NCBI GenBank assembly: GCA_937875295.1 | Contig: CALLXS010000023.1 | Span: 1 to 49,011 of the forward strand | DNA from: an uncultured bacterium | GTDB taxonomy: Bacteria > Bacteroidota > Ignavibacteria > Kapaibacteriales > UBA2268 | Direction: 5' to 3' | Length of the DNA: 49,011 nt | Translations under genes and position numbers: made by a program | In this document: piece after piece, positions 33,466 to 42,409 of the stretch | Numbering within the stretch: position 1 is the stretch's first letter | Layout of the letters: each line of letters starts with the position of its first letter | Notes under the pieces: generated by a model | The model's database searches: none | Told to the model about the DNA's origin: nothing | Seen by the model: the letters and a program-made list of their open reading frames with translations, nothing else

Positions 33466-34236
33466 ATGGAAAATAAAATAATATTAATAAGTAATGACGA
33501 TGGAATTCATTCAAGTGGATTGAAAGCCATTGTAAATGCAATTTCTGATTTAGCCCAAGTTTATATTGCTGCTCCTGATAGACAGCGAAGTGCTACTTCT
33601 CAGATGCTCACCGTTGATAAGCCATTGATGGCAATTTCTTATTTATATGAAGGAAATATTCCTGCTTGGTCAATTAATGGTTCTCCAGCAGATTGCGTTA
33701 AATTAGCTATTAATTCACTATTACCCCGTAAGCCTGATTTAATCATTAGCGGAATTAATTTAGGTGGAAATACATCAGTCAATACTTTATATTCTGGGAC
33801 TGTTGGAGCGGCTTATGAAGGTGCTTTAGCTGGAATACCATCTATGGCATTATCATTAAACAACTTTAGCCATAAAGCAGATTGTACAGCATCAGCAAAA
33901 GTAGGAAGGATATTAACAGAAAAAATTCTCAAAATGGAAAATTTTCCAAAAAATTATATTTTAAACGTGAATATCCCCAAATCAAGTTTTGATGAATTAA
34001 AAGGTATGCTCATTACTGATATAAGCAATTCTAATTGGAATGACAAATATGATAAGCGAAATGACCCATTCGGCAGGGAATATTATTGGTTCGCAGGAGA
34101 ATATAAAATTAATGATAAAAGATTAGAATCTGATGATGTAGCAATAGCACAGAATTATGTTTCAATTACTCCAATTAAATTTGAATTTACAAATCAAGAA
34201 ATTATTAATACTTTTAAAGAAAAATTAGAATTATAA
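33466..34236 (+). CDS. surE: 5'-nucleotidase SurE
   Basis: A 256-residue metal-dependent phosphatase of nucleoside 5'-monophosphates and short polyphosphates. The N-terminal metal motif SNDDGIHSSGL (Asp 10 and Asp 11), the phosphate-binding APDRQRSATSQ, NGSPADCVKLA and the loop SGINLGGNTSVNTLYSGTVGAAYEG are all typical. The length is normal. It is the last gene of the rng-dxr-rseP-surE run, 3 bases after rseP and likely co-translated with it. A hairpin follows about 50 bases downstream. Confidence 0.96.
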   Translation: MENKIILISNDDGIHSSGLKAIVNAISDLAQVYIAAPDRQRSATSQMLTVDKPLMAISYLYEGNIPAWSINGSPADCVKLAINSLLPRKPDLIISGINLGGNTSVNTLYSGTVGAAYEGALAGIPSMALSLNNFSHKADCTASAKVGRILTEKILKMENFPKNYILNVNIPKSSFDELKGMLITDISNSNWNDKYDKRNDPFGREYYWFAGEYKINDKRLESDDVAIAQNYVSITPIKFEFTNQEIINTFKEKLEL

Positions 34237-34286
34237 TAATTTTGTATTATTTAATAAATTACAATTCATATCACTATAAATAATAT

Positions 34287-34323
34287 AAGAAACGATATTT
34301 TTTGAATTAAAATATCTTTTCTT
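34287..34323 (+). terminator. AT-rich hairpin, likely terminator of the surE run
   Basis: GATATTTT pairs with AAAATATC around a 7-base loop, with an outer AAGAA/TTCTT pairing and a run of T after the stem. It touches the stop codon of the convergent VWA gene. The low GC content makes the call moderate. Confidence 0.5.
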
Positions 34324-35320
34324 ATGGTAATTTATTAAAAATAAAATGTCTAAATACAAATTCTGCTAACAATAAAAGAAATGCCATCATTATAAATGGA
34401 TAAAATTTATCTTCTTTATGAGTAAATGATTTTTCTTTAATTTTGGTCTTTTCTAATTGGTCTATGCTCTTGTAAATTTCTTCTAAACCTTTATTATTAG
34501 TTGCTCTAAAGTATTGTCCACCAGTTTCTTTTGCTATCTCCCTCAATAGTTCTTCATCGATCTCTACATCTACATACATATATTGTTTGCCAAAAGGAGT
34601 ATCAATTTTATATGGAGCTTTTCCTGTAGTCCCTACTCCAACAGTATAAACTCTAATCCCATATCCTTTAGCTAAATCTGTAGCAGTAAGTGGAGAAATT
34701 TTACCTGTATTATTCATTCCGTCGGTAAGCAAAATAATTACTTTACTTTTAGCATCGCTATCTTTTAACCTACTTATCGAGGTGGATAAGCCCATTCCAA
34801 TAGCTGTGCCATCTTCGAGCATTTTAGTTTTTATATCTGAAAAGAAAGATTTTAAAATAGTGTGGTCAGAAGTTATCGGACACTGAGTAAAGCTCTCAGC
34901 AGAAAAAATTACAAGTCCTATTCTATCATTAATTCTATAATCAATAAATTCTTTTGCTTTTTCTTTCGCTGCTTCTAACCTATTTGGTTTAAAGTCCTCC
35001 GCTTCCATTGAAGACGACACATCAAGAGCTATTACAATATCAATACCTTCTGTATTAACATCTTTAGTGGAATTAATTAATTGTGGTCTAGCTAAGGCAA
35101 TAATGATAAATGATAAGACAACATACCTAATTAAATTTGGTAAAAAGGAAAATCGTTGTCTTAATGTTTTAATCTTTTTAATATTTTCGGGTATTTCCGA
35201 AGTTTCAATGCTAGATTTTTTTCTTTTTCGTAATAAAGAAATAATTAGCAACAATGGAATTATTAAAAATAACCAAAAATATGTTGGATTAGCAAATGTG
35301 ATATTACTAAAATCAAACAT
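34322..35320 (-). CDS. batA: BatA-like von Willebrand factor A membrane protein
   Basis: A 332-residue protein anchored by an N-terminal helical segment (about 15-30, plus a second near 63-80) and a C-terminal helix (about 308-325), with a VWA domain between. The MIDAS metal site is seen as DVSSSM (Asp 94 or so), with TDGMNNTG as the later motif. The layout of two N-terminal helices, VWA domain and C-terminal helix is that of BatA in the Bacteroides aerotolerance cluster, whose function is still poorly defined. The usual neighbours (MoxR ATPase, DUF58, BatB, BatC) are absent here, so the gene is solitary or the cluster is scattered. Confidence 0.85.
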   Translation of the reverse strand: MFDFSNITFANPTYFWLFLIIPLLLIISLLRKRKKSSIETSEIPENIKKIKTLRQRFSFLPNLIRYVVLSFIIIALARPQLINSTKDVNTEGIDIVIALDVSSSMEAEDFKPNRLEAAKEKAKEFIDYRINDRIGLVIFSAESFTQCPITSDHTILKSFFSDIKTKMLEDGTAIGMGLSTSISRLKDSDAKSKVIILLTDGMNNTGKISPLTATDLAKGYGIRVYTVGVGTTGKAPYKIDTPFGKQYMYVDVEIDEELLREIAKETGGQYFRATNNKGLEEIYKSIDQLEKTKIKEKSFTHKEDKFYPFIMMAFLLLLAEFVFRHFIFNKLP

Positions 35321-35461
35321 CGAATATAAACGAATAAATAAATGATAGATAAAACAATTTTAAAATTTATGATTACTAAAATAATGATAAAATTAATCTT
35401 CATGGCAATATTTTATAAAAATTAGTTTTCAAATACACAAATTTTCAATGTTTAATAAAAT

Positions 35462-35492
35462 TTATCAACAATTTTAATGATTTTTATCCACA
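35462..35492 (+). promoter_or_regulatory. pair of DnaA-box-like sites
   Basis: TTATCAACA at 35462-35470 and the consensus box TTATCCACA at 35484-35492 lie in the same orientation, 22 bases apart start to start (about two helical turns), in the AT-rich gap between the VWA gene and murD. Two sites are too few to call an origin; they could be a titration or regulatory site, or chance. Confidence 0.35.
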
Positions 35493-35593
35493 TTTAATAA
35501 TTATTATTTGTTAGTTTATTAATTTTGCGAATGTAATTATTTATAGGAATAATTAACATACAAACAGCATAAAGTTAATTTTAATTAATAGCA

Positions 35594-36931
35594 ATGAATA
35601 TCACAATTATCGGTGCTGCTAAAAGCGGGGTAGCAGTTGCTAAATTAGCATCTCGAAAAGGATATAAAGTATTTTTATCTGAAAGTAAAAGTTCTGACAA
35701 TTTTCCTAATGAAATTAATCTATTTAATGACTTAGGTATTAATTATGAATTTGGTGGGAATTCAGATAAATGCCTCGAAAAATGTGACTTAATAGTTACT
35801 TCTCCCGGGGTTCCTTCGGATATTGAAGTTTTCAAAAAAGCGGATAAATTAGGAATAAAAATTATCAGTGAATTGGAGTTCGGAAGATCATTTATTCCAA
35901 ATAATAAACTCATTGCTATTACAGGGACTAACGGAAAAACAACGACTACTACTCTTATTAATTATATCTTCAATAAATCAGGGAAACCCTCAAGATTAGC
36001 AGGAAATATTGGATTTCCAATTTCTGATTTAGTAGACGATATTGCTGAAGATGAAGTAGTTGTTGCAGAATTAAGTAGCTTTCAATTGGATAGAATTGAC
36101 AAATTCCGTCCGGATGTTGCAATTATTTTAAATGTTACTCCTGACCATTTATATTATCATAAGACTTTTGAAAATTACAGAAAAGCAAAATTTGCTATTT
36201 CTAAAAATCAGAATGAAAACGATATTTTAATATTAAATGCCGACGATGGGGATTGTTCGGTGAATTTTGCTAACACACTGGGGAAAATCTATCAATTTTC
36301 GATTAATCCATTAAAAAATGGTATATATCAAAAAGATGGAAAAATGTGTGTAAAGCTTCCAAATATGCAGAAAGAGGAAGAAATAATGCAGTTTAGTGAA
36401 ATGGGATTGCCCGGTGTGCATAATGCATACAACGCAATGGCTGCTGCGCTCGCAGCGAGAGTATTTGAAATACGAAATGAAAATATCCGCGACTGTCTAA
36501 TGGCATTCGAAGGAGTAGAGCACAGATTAGAAAAAGTTCGCACTTTAAATGATGTAGATTATATTAATGATTCAAAGGCTACTAATGTAAATGCTACATG
36601 GTATGCACTCTCAAGCTACAAGAAACCAATTATTTGGATAGCTGGAGGTCGTGGAGATAATAATAATTATTCATTACTTGATGAATTAGTTAAAAAATAT
36701 GTAAAAGAAATTATTGCAATTGGAGAAGAAAGCGAAGCTATTTTTAATCATTTTTCAGCAATTAAATCATGCGAAAAAGCTAACTCTATGGAAGAGGCTA
36801 TACAACTAGCCAAATTAAAAGCTGAAAAAGGAGATGTAGTACTTTTTACACCTGCTTGCAAATCTTTTGATTGGTTCTTGAATTATGAACATCGTGGTGA
36901 AGTATTTAAAGAAATCGTAAATTCGCTTTAG
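35594..36931 (+). CDS. murD: UDP-N-acetylmuramoylalanine--D-glutamate ligase
   Basis: A 445-residue cytoplasmic ATP-dependent ligase that adds D-glutamate to UDP-MurNAc-L-Ala in peptidoglycan synthesis. The N-terminal Rossmann domain starts IIGAAKSGVAVAKLA, the ATP loop is AITGTNGKTTTTTLI (about residue 112), the central domain has AELSSFQLD and LNVTPDHL, and the C-terminal domain has NDSKATNVNATWYAL, WIAGGRGDNN and LFTPACKSFD. All are MurD-specific. It is apart from other mur genes, so the usual dcw cluster is not next to it in this window. Confidence 0.96.
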   Translation: MNITIIGAAKSGVAVAKLASRKGYKVFLSESKSSDNFPNEINLFNDLGINYEFGGNSDKCLEKCDLIVTSPGVPSDIEVFKKADKLGIKIISELEFGRSFIPNNKLIAITGTNGKTTTTTLINYIFNKSGKPSRLAGNIGFPISDLVDDIAEDEVVVAELSSFQLDRIDKFRPDVAIILNVTPDHLYYHKTFENYRKAKFAISKNQNENDILILNADDGDCSVNFANTLGKIYQFSINPLKNGIYQKDGKMCVKLPNMQKEEEIMQFSEMGLPGVHNAYNAMAAALAARVFEIRNENIRDCLMAFEGVEHRLEKVRTLNDVDYINDSKATNVNATWYALSSYKKPIIWIAGGRGDNNNYSLLDELVKKYVKEIIAIGEESEAIFNHFSAIKSCEKANSMEEAIQLAKLKAEKGDVVLFTPACKSFDWFLNYEHRGEVFKEIVNSL

Positions 36932-36953
36932 AAAATTTATATAATTTTTTATA

Positions 36954-37967
36954 TTATAATAAATTATTTATTAAATTTAATAATTTTTCTTCCCTATACT
37001 TAATATCGAATGTTTCTGAATAGTTTGATATTGCTGTTCTTAAAGTAATATTAGCCTCAACTGAAAATTGTAAAGCTGAAGTAATATCGCTTGGTGTATT
37101 AATAATTTTAGCAAATTTACCAGAAATTTCTGGTAGAGCTGAATTATTTGATATAATAGGAACGCAACCGCATTTCATTGCTTCAACTACAGCCACTCCA
37201 AAGCTCTCTTCTATTGATAATTGTATATAAGCAAATGACTTCTGGTACAATGGGATTAATTCTGTATATAAATTTAAAGGACCTTCGATTACTTCAATAT
37301 TTTTTATATTCATTGCCATTTTTTTAGCCTCATTAAGTGCTTCGCCTCTTAACCCCACTAATTTAAATTCATAATTTGGATTTTCCGCTGCAATTTTAAT
37401 AAATGTATCGCTACCTTTTAATTTAAATTCAATATCAGAATGAGCCTGAGATACTGTTAGGAAGATATTGCGATTTTCATTTTCTGGCAAAGAGAATTTT
37501 TCTGACTTTATTCCATTGTAAATTACTTCTGTTTTTGCCCAATAATCTTTACCTGTTAATCTCATCAAGGCTTCCGCAGCGTAATTTGAAACTGGTATAA
37601 TCTTATCAGCATATTTAAATGTATTTCGCACGCAGAACCATCTTATAGGCTTCATTATAGCTCCATAGTTTAATTGAGGTTGGTACCCTACATCAAAACC
37701 ACCTGCAATTACAATAGATTTTTTCTTGAATAATTTTGCTAGAAAAACTGGAACTAATGAAGTATAATCAGCAAACCATGAAAATACTACATCACTTTTA
37801 ATAAGATATATAGTCGATAAAACAATACATTTCATTAAATTAAATATGCCCTTTATACCTCTCCCTGTGCTACTATTAATAATTGAAAGTTCAAAATCTT
37901 TTTGTAATATTTCAATGTCATTTTTAGCAAATGAAGATTTAATTGGTCCTAAAAATAATATTTTCAT
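36954..37967 (-). CDS. GT4-family glycosyltransferase
   Basis: A 337-residue GT-B enzyme. The N-terminal half begins MKILFLGPIKSSFAKND and includes the acceptor-side SIVIAGGFDVGY. The C-terminal donor-binding half has VSQAHSDIEFKLKGSDTFI and the EX7E-type motif with its glutamates in IEESFGVAVVEAMKCGCVPI (about residue 260), as in retaining GT4 transferases. The donor and acceptor sugars cannot be told. It is followed downstream by the convergent murD end and preceded by rlmN 15 bases upstream on the same strand, so the two are probably co-transcribed without an evident functional link. Confidence 0.88.
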   Translation of the reverse strand: MKILFLGPIKSSFAKNDIEILQKDFELSIINSSTGRGIKGIFNLMKCIVLSTIYLIKSDVVFSWFADYTSLVPVFLAKLFKKKSIVIAGGFDVGYQPQLNYGAIMKPIRWFCVRNTFKYADKIIPVSNYAAEALMRLTGKDYWAKTEVIYNGIKSEKFSLPENENRNIFLTVSQAHSDIEFKLKGSDTFIKIAAENPNYEFKLVGLRGEALNEAKKMAMNIKNIEVIEGPLNLYTELIPLYQKSFAYIQLSIEESFGVAVVEAMKCGCVPIISNNSALPEISGKFAKIINTPSDITSALQFSVEANITLRTAISNYSETFDIKYREEKLLNLINNLL

Positions 37968-37982
37968 TTATAATAGTTCTAT

Positions 37983-39032
37983 TTATATTTTACTTGACTT
38001 TTTATTATTTAATGCTAATTGTCCACATGCAGCATTTATGTCTTCTCCTGCTGATTTCCTGATAAAAACGTTTATGCTATATTTTTTTAATTTAGCTTGA
38101 AATTCTAAAATTTCGTTTAAATTAGCAGGAATTAATTCACTCTTATGCCCAGTAAATTCTATATTATGATATTGAATTAAATTTATTTTACAAGGGAAAC
38201 GAGAAGTAATTTTCTTTAGAGCTAAAATATCTTCATCTAAATTATTAAACCCAGCAAACAAAATATATTCAAAAGTTATTGGTTTTTTAGTTGATATATA
38301 GTAATATTCTAATGCCTTTATTAATTCCGGTAATTTCCATTTATTGGCACTTGGTATAATTAATTCACGTTTAATTTGAATAGCAGAGTGAAGAGAAAAA
38401 GCGAGTTTCACTCCAATTTTGCTATCTGCTAAATTAATTATATTTTGGCTAAAACCTGCTGTAGAAAGTGTAATACGATTTTTCCCTATTTGTTTTTGCT
38501 CATTTATAAGAATATTTAAGGCTTTAAGTACATTTTCGAAATTATCTAAAGGATCGCCCATACCCATTAAAACTATATTTGAGACTTTCGATTTTGATAA
38601 TTTCTTAGTTAGAAGATATTGAGTAATAATTTCTGAAGATGTTAAATTACTTATGAATCCGAGCTTTCCAGTTGCACAAAATTTACAATTTAACTTGCAG
38701 CCTTCTTGTGTGGAAAGACATAAAGTAAAATTACCATCTTTATCATTAGGGATTAATACACATTCTACTGCTTTATTATTACTAAGTTTGCATAATATTT
38801 TACTCGTAGAATCCTCTGAAATAATATGTTCATAAGAATCTATTTCTAAAATTGAGAATTCATTTTGAAGTATATTTCTTAATTCAATTGGAATAGTCGT
38901 CATCTCTTGAAAATCAAAAATATTCTGCTTATAAATTGCATCAAGCACTTGTGAGGCTCTATATTTTGTAAAATTCCTTTCGATGAACCAATTCTCTAAT
39001 TCTGCTTTATGAAAATTAAGTATATTTTGCAT
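37983..39032 (-). CDS. rlmN: 23S rRNA (A2503)/tRNA (A37) C2-methyltransferase RlmN
   Basis: A radical-SAM enzyme that methylates A2503 of 23S rRNA and A37 of some tRNAs. The cluster motif CKLNCKFCATG (three cysteines), GMGDPLDNFENV, the SAM-side ITLSTAGF and the C-terminal methyl-carrier cysteine in AGEDINAACGQLA are all present. I choose ATG 39032 (349 residues, starting MQNILNFHKAELENWF), which aligns with the usual N-terminus. An ATG at 39062 in the same frame would add 10 residues and cannot be excluded. It precedes the glycosyltransferase gene by 15 bases. Confidence 0.93.
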   Translation of the reverse strand: MQNILNFHKAELENWFIERNFTKYRASQVLDAIYKQNIFDFQEMTTIPIELRNILQNEFSILEIDSYEHIISEDSTSKILCKLSNNKAVECVLIPNDKDGNFTLCLSTQEGCKLNCKFCATGKLGFISNLTSSEIITQYLLTKKLSKSKVSNIVLMGMGDPLDNFENVLKALNILINEQKQIGKNRITLSTAGFSQNIINLADSKIGVKLAFSLHSAIQIKRELIIPSANKWKLPELIKALEYYYISTKKPITFEYILFAGFNNLDEDILALKKITSRFPCKINLIQYHNIEFTGHKSELIPANLNEILEFQAKLKKYSINVFIRKSAGEDINAACGQLALNNKKSSKI

Positions 39033-39200
39033 TGGAGTATATTTTTTTAAAGTTATTAACACGAAAATTATTAATAATAATTATAATTTGAGACTTTATT
39101 TAATATAACAATGTTGCAATTCATCATATTAATAAAAATTATTGTTGCCATTAATCGTTTTATTTTATAATGATTTTAAATAATCTTATGGAATAATCAA

Positions 39201-39749
39201 ATGACAAAAAATGTGCTTGTACCTATCGCTCAAGGTACTGAAGAAATGGAAGCAATTATAATAATTGATATGCTTCGAAGAGCTAAAATTAGAGTAGATG
39301 TAGTTGCTGATAGCGATATCGTTACTTGCTCGCGCGGCATAAAAATCATTCCTGATAAATTCTTTTTAGATATAGATGATAACGCTGAGTATGACGCAAT
39401 AATATTGCCCGGCGGAAAGCAAGGGGTTGAATATTTCTTTAAAAATAATCACTTGCAAGATATATTAATAAAGCATATAAATAATAATGGTTTAGTTGGT
39501 GCTATCTGTGCTGCTCCAACTCTCCTCTATGATTTAAAATTACTAAAAGAAGGCACTACAATTACTAGCCATCCATCAGTAAAAGATGTATTTGTTGGGT
39601 TTAATTACTCTGAAAATAATGTCGTAGTGAGCAATGGGATTATTACAAGCAGAGGAGCTGGAACTACTTTTGATTTTATTTTACAAATTATTGACATTCT
39701 TACAAATAGCGATGTCGCAGACGATGTGAAAAAAGCTATTGTGTATTAA
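39201..39749 (+). CDS. DJ-1/PfpI-family protein
   Basis: A 182-residue cytoplasmic protein of the DJ-1/YajL/ThiJ group. VPIAQGTEEMEAIIIIDMLRR opens the fold. The acidic elbow residue is at EEMEA, the IILPGGKQGVEY strand follows, and the nucleophilic cysteine is in GAICAAPTLL (about residue 106). TSRGAGTTFDFILQI closes it. Relatives are described as protein or methylglyoxal deglycases or oxidative-stress chaperones; the exact activity is disputed and cannot be told here. It is a single gene, ending at a strong hairpin shared with the convergent tRNA. Confidence 0.9.
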   Translation: MTKNVLVPIAQGTEEMEAIIIIDMLRRAKIRVDVVADSDIVTCSRGIKIIPDKFFLDIDDNAEYDAIILPGGKQGVEYFFKNNHLQDILIKHINNNGLVGAICAAPTLLYDLKLLKEGTTITSHPSVKDVFVGFNYSENNVVVSNGIITSRGAGTTFDFILQIIDILTNSDVADDVKKAIVY

Positions 39750-39782
39750 TATCAATTAAAATTTCATTTACTTGCTTATAAA

Positions 39783-39816
39783 AAAACAAAGCCTATCGTT
39801 TGATAGGCTTTGTTTT
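39783..39816. terminator. strong bidirectional terminator between DJ-1 gene and tRNA-Thr
   Basis: A perfect 15-base stem (AAAACAAAGCCTATC with GATAGGCTTTGTTTT) and a 4-base loop. A runs on the left and T runs on the right let it end both the rightward protein gene and the leftward tRNA, whose 3' end is 4 bases away. Confidence 0.92.
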
Positions 39817-39819
39817 ATG

Positions 39820-39892
39820 AGCCACTTGTCGGATTCGAACCAACGACCTGCTGATTACAAATCAGCTGCTCTACCAACTGAGCTAAAGTGGC
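39820..39892 (-). tRNA. tRNA-Thr (anticodon UGU)
   Basis: On the minus strand a 73-base cloverleaf reads GCCACTT (acceptor), AGCTC...GAGC (D arm), GCTGA-TTTGTAA-TCAGC (anticodon arm, anticodon TGT, reading ACA codons), AGGTC variable loop, GTTGG-TTCGAAT-CCGAC (T arm), AAGTGGC and a T discriminator. The 3' CCA is not encoded and must be added. All stems pair. The following gap (39893-40068) is AT-rich and shows nothing else. Confidence 0.96.
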
Positions 39893-40059
39893 AATCTTGA
39901 CTATATTCATTTAATTGAATATTAACTCATCAAGTTTGAGAATACAAAATTAAGAATATTTTTAATTCTGTGCAAATATTTTTTATATTTTCCTTGAATT
40001 TTTTTTAAACATTTTTGTTTTATTTAATTTTTACTTTATGATGCTCACTATTTTTAATT

Positions 40060-40095
40060 TAAAACAAATCCCTCTATTACAGTGTAATAGAGGGA
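40060..40095 (-). terminator. rho-independent terminator of the PqqD-like/pepD unit
   Basis: A perfect 12-base stem (TCCCTCTATTAC at 40069-40080 with GTAATAGAGGGA at 40084-40095) and a 3-base loop, followed on the minus strand by TTTGTTTT. It lies 30 bases after the pepD stop. Confidence 0.9.
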
Positions 40096-40124
40096 TAATT
40101 TATTATTATATCAATTTTCTTATA

Positions 40125-41597
40125 TTATGCAATGTTTTTCTTTTCTGGAATATTTTTTAATAACTCAGTTAAGAAATGAAATACTCTTTCTACTGAAGAA
40201 ATTTGGCACTTCTCATCAGGAGAGTGTACATCTGCTAAGTTTGGACCAATTGAGAGCATATCCATATTTGGATATTTTTCTCCGATTAAGCCACATTCTA
40301 AACCTGCATGTATAATTTCAATTTTGGGTTCGCTTCCATTGATTTGTTTATATACTTCGCTTGCTTTTTGCAAAATAGGTGATTTTACATTTGGTTGCCA
40401 AGCTGGGTAGCCATCGCCAGATTCCACTTTAGCTCCTCCTACTGTTAGAGCTGCTTGTACAGCTTCTGCAAGAGCAATTTTTTCTGATTCCATTGAGCTT
40501 CTTTGGCTAGATAAGTAATAAATTTCGTCTTTTCTAGTTTCTACAATGGCAAAATTAGTTGAAGTCTGCACTAATCCTTTAATATCAGGACTCATTCTAT
40601 ATGGACCGTGAGGCATTAAAATAAATGATTTTATCAATCTATTTTGTAAATCATCAGTCATCACTCTATTTACATTGCTTTCTGGTGTAGCAATAAAAGT
40701 AAAGCCAGGTTCTTTAGTTTTCCATTCATCTAATAAAATTTTATTGAAATTTGCAATAAACTTATCAAATTCAGCCTTTTTATCATTAGGAACGGTAATA
40801 ACAGCAAATGCTTCTCTTGGGATAGCATTATGTTTGTTGCCACTATCGATTGAAGAAAGTTTAATATTAATTGATTTCATTAAATTATTTATCACTCTTA
40901 TCATTAATTTTGCTGCATTAGCTCTACCGTCATTTATTTCAATACCTGAGTGTCCACCCTTTAACCCTTTAATCGTAAGTTTATAAGCAGTATGATCAGC
41001 AGGAACTGCCTCAGCTTCATATTTAAATAATCCACCAGTGTTAATACCACCAGCACATCCTATTGTAAAAGTGCCTTCTACTTCTGAATCAATATTTATT
41101 AAAATTTCGCCTTTTAATAAGTCTGTTGCTAATTGATTAGCACCAGTTAAACCTGTTTCTTCGTCCAATGTACATAACATTTCTAAAGCAGGATGAGGAA
41201 ATTCAGTAGAATCTAAAATAGCCATCGACATTGCTACGCCTATACCATTATCAGCACCGAGAGTAGTCCCTTTTGCTTTTACCCAATCGCCATCAATATA
41301 TGGTTGGATACCCATAGTGTCGAAATCGAATTCAACATCGCTATTTTTCTCACAAACCATATCAATATGACCTTGCAAAGTAACTGGTTTTCTATTTTCC
41401 ATACCAGGGGTAGCAGGTTTACGTACAGCAATATTTCCTAATTTATCAGTTTGTACTTCAAATTTTTTCTCTTTTGCCCAATCAATTATCCATTGAGCTA
41501 ATTTTTCTTCTTTTTTTGAGCCATGAGGTATTGAGCATATTTTCTCAAAATACATCCATACTTTTTCGGGTTTGATCCCAGCTAATGCATTAGCCAT
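40125..41597 (-). CDS. pepD: aminoacyl-histidine dipeptidase (peptidase D, M20)
   Basis: A 490-residue cytosolic zinc dipeptidase acting on X-His and other dipeptides. The metal ligands are seen in TLQGHIDMVCEK (His, Asp), TTLGADNGIGVAM (bridging Asp) and TLDEETGLTGA (catalytic and metal Glu). The lid-domain motif LKGGHSGIEIN and the late EIIHAGLECGLI and SIGPNLADVHSPDE follow. The length fits the PepD branch of M20. The start is preceded by AAAGGAA, a weak ribosome site. The PqqD-like gene ends 17 bases upstream on the same strand. Confidence 0.95.
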   Translation of the reverse strand: MANALAGIKPEKVWMYFEKICSIPHGSKKEEKLAQWIIDWAKEKKFEVQTDKLGNIAVRKPATPGMENRKPVTLQGHIDMVCEKNSDVEFDFDTMGIQPYIDGDWVKAKGTTLGADNGIGVAMSMAILDSTEFPHPALEMLCTLDEETGLTGANQLATDLLKGEILINIDSEVEGTFTIGCAGGINTGGLFKYEAEAVPADHTAYKLTIKGLKGGHSGIEINDGRANAAKLMIRVINNLMKSINIKLSSIDSGNKHNAIPREAFAVITVPNDKKAEFDKFIANFNKILLDEWKTKEPGFTFIATPESNVNRVMTDDLQNRLIKSFILMPHGPYRMSPDIKGLVQTSTNFAIVETRKDEIYYLSSQRSSMESEKIALAEAVQAALTVGGAKVESGDGYPAWQPNVKSPILQKASEVYKQINGSEPKIEIIHAGLECGLIGEKYPNMDMLSIGPNLADVHSPDEKCQISSVERVFHFLTELLKNIPEKKNIA

Positions 41598-41614
41598 AAT
41601 TTTTCCTTTGTTAT

Positions 41615-41974
41615 TTATTCTTTAAAATTAATAAAACCGTTTCTAAATAATTGTGAAATAAAAAGAGCAGTTCGGCTATTATGGTCAGGTAATGACTCAC
41701 CGAAATTCTCTTTTAAATTTTGCGAGATTTGATATACTGTATTTATCCCATCAATTTGCAACCAAGTAAAAGAGCCTATCTTGTCAAGATTAGCTCTTAT
41801 GAATTTATTCTTCATACGAGGTTGTAATAATTTTCCGAAAAACTTATCAGTAAACCTTGGTACAAGTACATCAATCAATCCATCTTCTTTTATATTATGT
41901 TCATAATTCCTAATAGGAGTTAATTCCATTAAATTTTTATCTTTTATTTTGTTCTTATCTTTTGATGTAATCAA
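41615..41974 (-). CDS. PqqD-family small protein
   Basis: A 119-residue protein. From LMELTPIRNYEH (about residue 15) onward it matches the PqqD-like small proteins of Bacteroidota: a central LGSxxW-like IGSFTWLQIDGINTVYQIS helix-turn region and a C-terminal LFRNGFINF. PqqD proteins are peptide chaperones for radical-SAM RiPP enzymes, but stand-alone versions of unknown role are common. No radical-SAM peptide-modifying enzyme or precursor peptide gene is seen near it (the only radical-SAM enzyme in the window is RlmN). The Lys-rich first 15 residues may not be translated; the methionine at residue 16 is an alternative start. It shares an operon with pepD. Confidence 0.72.
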   Translation of the reverse strand: MITSKDKNKIKDKNLMELTPIRNYEHNIKEDGLIDVLVPRFTDKFFGKLLQPRMKNKFIRANLDKIGSFTWLQIDGINTVYQISQNLKENFGESLPDHNSRTALFISQLFRNGFINFKE

Positions 41975-42409
41975 TTTTTTCAGATATTATAATTAGGTTA
42001 ATATTTTATTAAAGCAATTATATATTATAGTAATAATTGTATTTAAAATTTTAATGTCTTTAATTCTTTGATATTAATATTAAGATACGTTTGAATTTTA
42101 GTAATATTTTACATAATTCAGCACTAAAAACATAAAATTATAAATTATTTAATATTATTGAAATATTTGGGGATAAATTAAACTATCAATATTTGATTAA
42201 GTAACTAATATTTCGTAAATTGCATTCTGTTAATTATAATTATTTTCTTATTTAATCAAAATCATTTTTAAGCAAAATAATTAAAATTAATTATGTAAAT
42301 TTCTATTATAATTTGGAATTTCATATTTTTTGAGTTTTTTATAGGTTTACTTTTTCTCATAGAGACAAAATAACTAATTTATTAATAAATATAAGGTTCA
42401 ATATAATTT
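41975..42409. other. long AT-rich divergent intergenic region upstream of sdhC
   Basis: About 435 bases separate the leftward PqqD-like gene from the rightward sdhCAB operon. It is very AT-rich with homopolymer runs and presumably holds both promoters. I found no hairpin, repeat, RNA gene or believable small ORF, and no promoter motif strong enough to call. Confidence 0.6.

Noticed and set aside
35344..35430. Tiny plus-strand ORF near 35344 (about 27 codons)
   Set aside because: Low-complexity Ile/Lys/Met peptide in AT-rich intergenic DNA with no ribosome site.
40125..41974. RiPP biosynthesis cluster around the PqqD-like gene
   Set aside because: No precursor peptide or SPASM-type radical-SAM enzyme nearby; RlmN is an rRNA-modifying enzyme.
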